A stretch of DNA of 10,261 nt. Origin: Phoronis pallida. Taxonomy: Eukaryota > Phoronida > Phoronidae. The notes below the pieces were generated by a model. That model saw only the letters and a list, made by a program, of their open reading frames with translations. It had not been told where the DNA came from and ran no database searches. The translations under genes and the position numbers were made by a program. Of this stretch, positions 7,736 to 10,261 are shown in pieces. Numbering within the stretch: position 1 is the stretch's first letter; every line of letters starts with the position of its first letter. Location: positions 2,471 to 12,731 of the forward strand of contig JAOXYC010182801.1 in assembly GCA_028565715.1 (NCBI GenBank), given 5' to 3'.

Positions 7736-8056
7736 GTAAGCATTACTGAGTTTTATCGATGAAGCATTCCACTTTCACACCTTTGTTAGCCTCTTTGATG
7801 GTGAACCAAACTCCATTTTGTGTGATTTATTCTTGAATGGTTAATATTTTATTAGAATTCTACTACGGTACTGCTCGTCACTATACAAACATTTGAAGGC
7901 TTAAAAGTTTTCTTTATCAAAAATTGTAATCTCTTCTATTGCCATTCCTCGTAAGTTCCTTTGGATAGTCATCCTTCTAAGCACTACCTCTTTCTGATCT
8001 ATTTCTCTAATGCCCTTTCTGTTCATTATTTACCGATAGTTTCTTTAATGTTGCAG
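7736..8056. other. Intron of the plus-strand gene
   Basis: A GT-AG intron with donor GTAAGC. It ends either at the acceptor TTGCAG (8055-8056) or at CCTGTAG (8115-8116), which are 60 bases apart and in the same frame. Nothing else is recognised inside. Confidence 0.65.
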
Positions 8057-8116
8057 ACCTTATCTTGAACTCCGCTATAGGCTACCTCTTTCTAAATGTC
8101 TTCTATTTTCCTGTAG

Positions 8117-8647
8117 ATAACATGACCTACTACATACCACATTCTTGCTTTGTGTTTGCGCTCATCCGCGCTGAGTTACGCTCACACTCGTCATTCCTGG
8201 ATCTTCTTCAACGAATCAGAGTTCACGAGCGAGCCTTTAAGTACATCGCAGCCAAAAATAACCAATTTTTGGTTGAACTTCCATACATACAGCCACGTTA
8301 TATTCGTACACGTCTGCTACCACTAGCAGCCCTGAAACACCCAATTGCACCAAAGGTCAAGGTCCCAGACAAAGTGCTGCCATCTGGTGTGATGCAAGAG
8401 TTTCATTCATATGGTCTGTTACCTAAAACACATACACCGGGTTACTGGAAGAAAACATATGAACCATATGTGCTGCGGCCTTGCACCGCATATAAGCGAG
8501 GATTGAGAAGTGACAGTTGGGGAATCCACAATGGTGGGGGTGATTTTGTGGTTCCAGTTAACAAGATTTTAGAAGTCGTGAGAGAAGGAAGAATGAAACG
8601 ACCACACACTGCACCGGTTGTAGAGACTGCAGTGACGGATAGCAGTA
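8117..8647 (+). CDS. Unknown basic protein, sixth and largest visible exon
   Basis: The start is taken at the acceptor TTTTCCTGTAG (8115-8116). The in-frame alternative at 8057 would add 20 residues (LILNSAIGYLFLNV…) that look like translated intron. The exon encodes about 177 residues with no stop: AELRSHSSFLDLLQRIRVHE, RAFKYIAAKNNQFLVELPYI, then a run of basic-proline segments, YGLLPKTHTPGYWKKTYEPY, VLRPCTAYKRG, a glycine-rich WGIHNGGGDF, and GRMKRPHTAPVVETAV. Two R-P-x-[S/T] motifs are RPCTA (8476-8490) and RPHTAP (8599-8616). The next exon needs one base from this one, so the donor is one of the GTs at 8645, 8648 or 8654. None is a strong consensus, and the end given is a choice. The open frame runs to 8730 with a hydrophobic tail, probably intron. 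Confidence 0.82.
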
Positions 8648-8655
8648 GTGAAAGT

Positions 8656-9038
8656 CAATACACGTTCTTGAGAAGTTTTGTTATAGTTACTTACATCATT
8701 GTGTTTGTTTTACTGCATGCTATGAAATGAAACTTAACATTTATAACTCATAATGCATAAATTTCTTCATTTCTTACTGTAAACCCCAATTTGAACATTC
8801 ATTCCTGATTTGCAGAATAACTATCAGTTTTCAGTCTCACACAAAGGCATTTAAGTTCATTTTGACTAAGGAAACAAATTCAATTGTCGTGTATAAAAAT
8901 GAGAAGCATTCATTTCCTGTCATATTTAAAAGTTGATAACTTTACATGGGAAGTTGTGACACATGCCACCAGAATTTTTACTTTCTTGACTTTTATTTCC
9001 CAGTCTGTTGAATCTTTAAAATTTTGTTTTTTTAACAG
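8656..9038. other. Intron of the plus-strand gene
   Basis: AT-rich, ending in a strong polypyrimidine tract and acceptor (…TTTTTTTAACAG). No repeat or extra exon is recognised, but a missed small exon cannot be excluded because the upstream donor is weak. Confidence 0.55.
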
Positions 9039-9231
9039 GTCTCTCCTATCCTGGTGATACGTCGTTCCATGTTTTGAACCAGATTGCTAGAGCCAATCAG
9101 AACACTCGTCTAGATTCCCGCCCCAACACTAGCTGCACCACACGACCACGGACTGCGGGAACCATGCATGCACAAGATTTAGCACCAGAATTTGTGGAGA
9201 AAATTGTTAAAGGGGCAGAAAAGCCATACAG
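9039..9231 (+). CDS. Unknown basic protein, seventh visible exon
   Basis: Acceptor TTTAACAG (ends 9038) and donor ACAG|GTATGA (9232-9233). Only one of three frames is open, with 2 bases, 63 codons and 2 bases. The peptide reads LSYPGDTSFHVLNQIARANQ, then NTRLDSRPNTSCTTRPRTAG, and ends in APEFVEKIVKGAEKPYR. It carries two R-P-x-[S/T] motifs close together: RPNTS (9119-9133) and RPRTA (9143-9157). The middle is probably disordered, with a short helix at the end. Confidence 0.86.
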
Positions 9232-9462
9232 GTATGACATTTACTTATTTTAACCAGGTAGATTAAAAAATGTTAATAATATTTATTTAACTTTTGAAAT
9301 AAAATTTGAGCCCAGTTTTTCTTCTTTTACATTTTATACACAAGACCCGGGGAATTATATTGTGACAAATTTAATTTTAATCAAATAAAATTTAATTAAA
9401 TTAAAAGGCACAAATGCCATTTTATTTCAAAAGCATAATTCAATAAAAAAAAATCATTTCAG
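9232..9462. other. AT-rich intron
   Basis: A GT-AG intron with a nearly pure A/T run at about 9365-9405 (repeated AATTTAATT-type words). Low-complexity DNA, no gene. Confidence 0.6.
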
Positions 9463-9603
9463 ATTACGAATGACCAATTTGCCTGATGGTTATGAGGAAG
9501 TTTTACTCAAGCAAAAGAGGGATCACAGATTCCGAATACGAGATCCACGTGATCCGAATGTTGCACGTCCACACAGTAGCAAATCCATCCCGAGTAAATG
9601 CAC
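9463..9603 (+). CDS. Unknown basic protein, eighth visible exon (gene continues past the window)
   Basis: Acceptor AATCATTTCAG (ends 9462) and a consensus donor CAC|GTGAGT (9604-9609). The exon has 1 base, 46 codons and 2 bases, in phase with the previous exon through a split arginine. It reads LRMTNLPDGYEEVLLKQKRD, then HRFRIRDPRDPNVARPHSSK and SIPSKCT. It contains the seventh R-P-x-[S/T] motif (RPHSS, 9566-9580). No stop codon occurs before a strong donor, so the protein goes on beyond the window. Confidence 0.86.
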
Positions 9604-9617
9604 GTGAGTGGATATTC

Positions 9618-9991
9618 TTAAAGTAACACAACCGGTTTCAGGCTTTTTCCAAGGTTTAGACATACAATTTGGGAGTTGTATTGGGTCAGAAATGGCTTCA
9701 CAATGTTATGAACTTTGAGTTGAGACAAACATCTCCAAAATCCCTCGTATATTTGTGATTTAATGCCAACCACTGCAGATTGTTATTCCTGCTGCAGCAC
9801 GAATAACAATCAAGCCGCCTGAATGACAGGCACGAACTAGGAATCAGCAATGGCATTGAATCACTAAAACACGACGGATTCTTCATTAGTTTGACTCTAC
9901 TCAAAGGTCATAACATCAAGAATGCAAACCTGACCCACCAAAAAAACCAAAATGTGTTTTTAGACCTTAGACAGCGAAAATGGGACTTTAA
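9618..9991. mobile_element. Foldback MITE-like element, family C copy 2, TTAA-bounded
   Basis: The left end TTAAAGTAACACAACCGG matches the left end of the 7172 copy (TTAAAGGGACATAAGCTG). The right end, read inverted, is TTAAAGTCCCATTTTCGC. TTAA lies at 9618-9621 and 9988-9991. The arms pair across the element, for example ATGTTATGAACTTTGAGTTG with the complement of the right-arm sequence around 9895-9915. At the centre (9778-9811) is a 34-bp palindrome with only one mismatched pair: GATTGTTATTC and GAATAACAATC flank CTGCTGCAGCAC. The left half also aligns directly with 7180-7340. No coding content. Confidence 0.78.
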
Positions 9992-10261
9992 AGATGCATA
10001 AGCTGTGTCTGTGACCACAGAAGTCATGAAAACAAATTGCCGTTAAAATTATTTTTAAAAGTTGCAAAAATAACTTATAAATGATCAAAATGTAACTTGT
10101 GTTGGCCCAACGCTAATTATTTTGTGCTCTAAAAGGCATTCAGGAACGCATTTAAACTAATTTGTGGAGCCAGAACTTTTGAAGTATTCCAAGTATGGTA
10201 CTTGCAGTTCTAAATAGGCAAGTTTCACTTCAATTAATTTTTATGGTCACCAATACGGCTT
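9992..10261. other. Intron or flank after the last visible exon
   Basis: AT-rich, with no open frame of note. It contains a small inverted repeat, TCTGTG-ac-CACAGA, at about 10009-10022. The next exon of the plus-strand gene is expected beyond the window. Confidence 0.5.

Noticed and set aside
9698-9904. Minus-strand open frame of 68 codons
   Set aside because: Lies wholly inside the family C palindromic element and has no recognisable domain.

Overview
The window is animal (metazoan) nuclear DNA. One gene is split by GT-AG introns, the bases are AT-rich, the other gene is a TRIM-family RING/B-box/coiled-coil/NHL protein, and the rest is full of transposon relics, including a Penelope-like retroelement with a GIY-YIG nuclease domain. 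An aquatic invertebrate with an expanded TRIM repertoire (lancelet, hemichordate, echinoderm or mollusc type) would fit. The species cannot be fixed from the sequence.

Layout. Positions 1-2150, minus strand: a TRIM-NHL E3 ubiquitin ligase gene whose coding part here is one exon. It carries a net one-base frameshift inside the NHL propeller, at about 723-734. A tandem 116-bp copy of its last ~30 codons, stop included, lies just past the real stop. Positions 2151-4555: gene-free DNA between two divergently oriented genes. It holds a foldback element (2873-3213), a decayed GIY-YIG end of a Penelope-like element on the minus strand (3496-3840) with a second 3'-end copy facing it (4175-4292), and a CCAAT-rich stretch (3903-4055) that could be a promoter.

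Positions 4556-9603, plus strand: eight phase-compatible exons of one gene that I do not recognise, about 506 codons in the window, open at both ends. The product is basic, with a charged helical middle and seven R-P-x-[S/T] motifs spread over five of the exons. Its introns hold two more foldback elements (6461-6768 and 7172-7560). A third (9618-9991), of the same family as 7172-7560, starts 14 bases after the last exon; both members are bounded by TTAA.

No functional link between the TRIM gene and the unknown gene is visible. They are simply divergent neighbours. The strongest leads are the R-P-x-[S/T] protein, the head-to-head Penelope relic, and the dense collection of palindromic elements of at least three families.
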